Assembly (NCBI GenBank): GCA_002793195.1
Contig: PFPT01000017.1
Coordinates: forward strand, 62,001-126,000
Origin: Gammaproteobacteria bacterium CG_4_10_14_0_2_um_filter_38_22
GTDB lineage: Bacteria; Pseudomonadota; Gammaproteobacteria; Coxiellales; Coxiellaceae
Direction: 5' to 3'
Length of the DNA stretch: 64,000 nucleotides
In this document: positions 63,626 to 64,000 of the stretch, piece by piece
Numbering within the stretch: the first letter of the stretch is position 1
Layout: each line of letters opens with the position of its first letter
Position numbers and translations under genes: made by a program
The notes under the pieces: model-generated
Seen by the model: the letters and a program-made list of their open reading frames with translations, nothing else
Database searches by the model: none
What the model was told of the DNA's origin: nothing

Positions 63626-64000
63626 AACACTTCCCTCGCTGCTGCAATCATCGCTAATCTTCCAACGACACCATATGCATAAAATCGATTCACTGGTTCT
63701 TTAAATTCAGAGATAGCGTGCGGCGGTAAATGACAATTTTTTGCAAACGCCAATGGAACAAAATTCATACCTGGCGCATTTAGATTTTCACTAATACTAC
63801 GGTTTTTATGAACACGATAAAATCCACCCACTACGTGTCGGCCAATATGATACACAACAGGTTCAGCAACTGCATTTTCATCGCCAACTGTTTCAAAAGT
63901 ATAAACACCTTCTTGCATAATCGCTTTAGTCACGGCATTTCCTCCTTTTGAGGCAGCCATTTTTGTGCGCTGCTTGCGATTCAGTTGGAGCAATTCACTG
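63622..64000 (-). CDS. gshA: Glutamate-cysteine ligase, Acidithiobacillus-type GshA (C-terminal part)
   Basis: The last 125 or so codons only; the reading frame is open to the window end, so the start lies beyond base 64000. NRKQRTKMAASKGGNAVTKAIMQEGVYT, VVYHIGRHVVGGFYRVH, NLNAPGMNFVPLAF and NRFYAYGVVGRLAM match the GshA type found in Acidithiobacillus and other proteobacteria, unrelated to E. coli GshA. Produces gamma-glutamylcysteine. Coupled to gshB, forming a glutathione operon. Confidence 0.88.
   Translation of the reverse strand, partial: SELLQLNRKQRTKMAASKGGNAVTKAIMQEGVYTFETVGDENAVAEPVVYHIGRHVVGGFYRVHKNRSISENLNAPGMNFVPLAFAKNCHLPPHAISEFKEPVNRFYAYGVVGRLAMIAAAREVL

Overview
The window reads as chromosome of a low-GC gammaproteobacterium, most likely of the order Legionellales (Legionella/Coxiella/Aquicella/Berkiella-like). 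This is inferred from several signs. There is an ankyrin protein resembling the Legionella core effector AnkH, and an effector-like coiled-coil gene sits behind a sequence that fits the PmrA operator of Legionella and Coxiella. A tkt-gap-pgk-pyk-fba glycolysis cluster, a lysine-rich HU-like protein, a nearly complete type II secretion (T2SS) cluster and Thiobacillus-type GshA are also present. I cannot name a genus. Genes are tightly packed, no gap reaches 300 bases, and I see no rRNA, tRNA, CRISPR array, transposon or prophage.

Layout. 1-1940: end of the conserved lpoA-yraN-diaA-dolP envelope/replication operon. 1953-4956: site-2 protease and two lipid-linked-sugar glycosyltransferases. 4974-6987: leftward pair of an AnkH-like ankyrin/cysteine-protease-like protein and a putative-Ig-domain protein, divergent from a PAP2 phosphatase (7075-8040). 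8105-10089: rplM-rpsI-sspA-sspB. 10090-10850: a curved, A-tract-rich promoter and a nucleoid protein gene with a clean terminator. 10969-13597: candidate PmrA box, a large coiled-coil candidate effector, and a convergent LPD7-like gene. 13641-17660: Nramp-like transporter and aroE-uup, diverging around a Fur-box-like palindrome. 17680-21449: ABC importer without a binding protein, then engB.

21566-32545: T2SS. gspC lies alone on the plus strand, followed by a small lipoprotein and a beta-carbonic anhydrase. gspD-E-F-G-H-I-J-K-L-M run leftward in one block. 32614-40367: glycosyltransferase and the leftward tkt-gap-pgk-pyk-(63 aa membrane protein)-fba cluster with a good promoter before tkt. 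40447-44104: MFS transporter, AstE/AspA-like deacylase and an orphan multi-membrane protein. 44207-51846: glmS, MscS-like channel, polA, amino-acid permease, acyl-CoA thioesterase. 51855-59266: a tripartite MacAB-TolC-like exporter operon, pdxB and a second TolC. 59327-61956: hemL, rubredoxin, hemJ and erpA (heme and Fe-S). 61967-64000: rsmJ and gshA-gshB, the gshA end being cut by the window.

How it fits together. Most of the window is housekeeping. Three accessory islands look tied to host interaction: the AnkH-like/Ig-domain pair, the PmrA-box coiled-coil gene with its LPD7-like neighbour, and the orphan membrane protein at 43058. The first and third share a repeated GATGATCA element in their promoter regions, which I found at no other promoter I inspected. 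The T2SS and the exporter operon supply secretion capacity; Dot/Icm genes themselves are not in the window.
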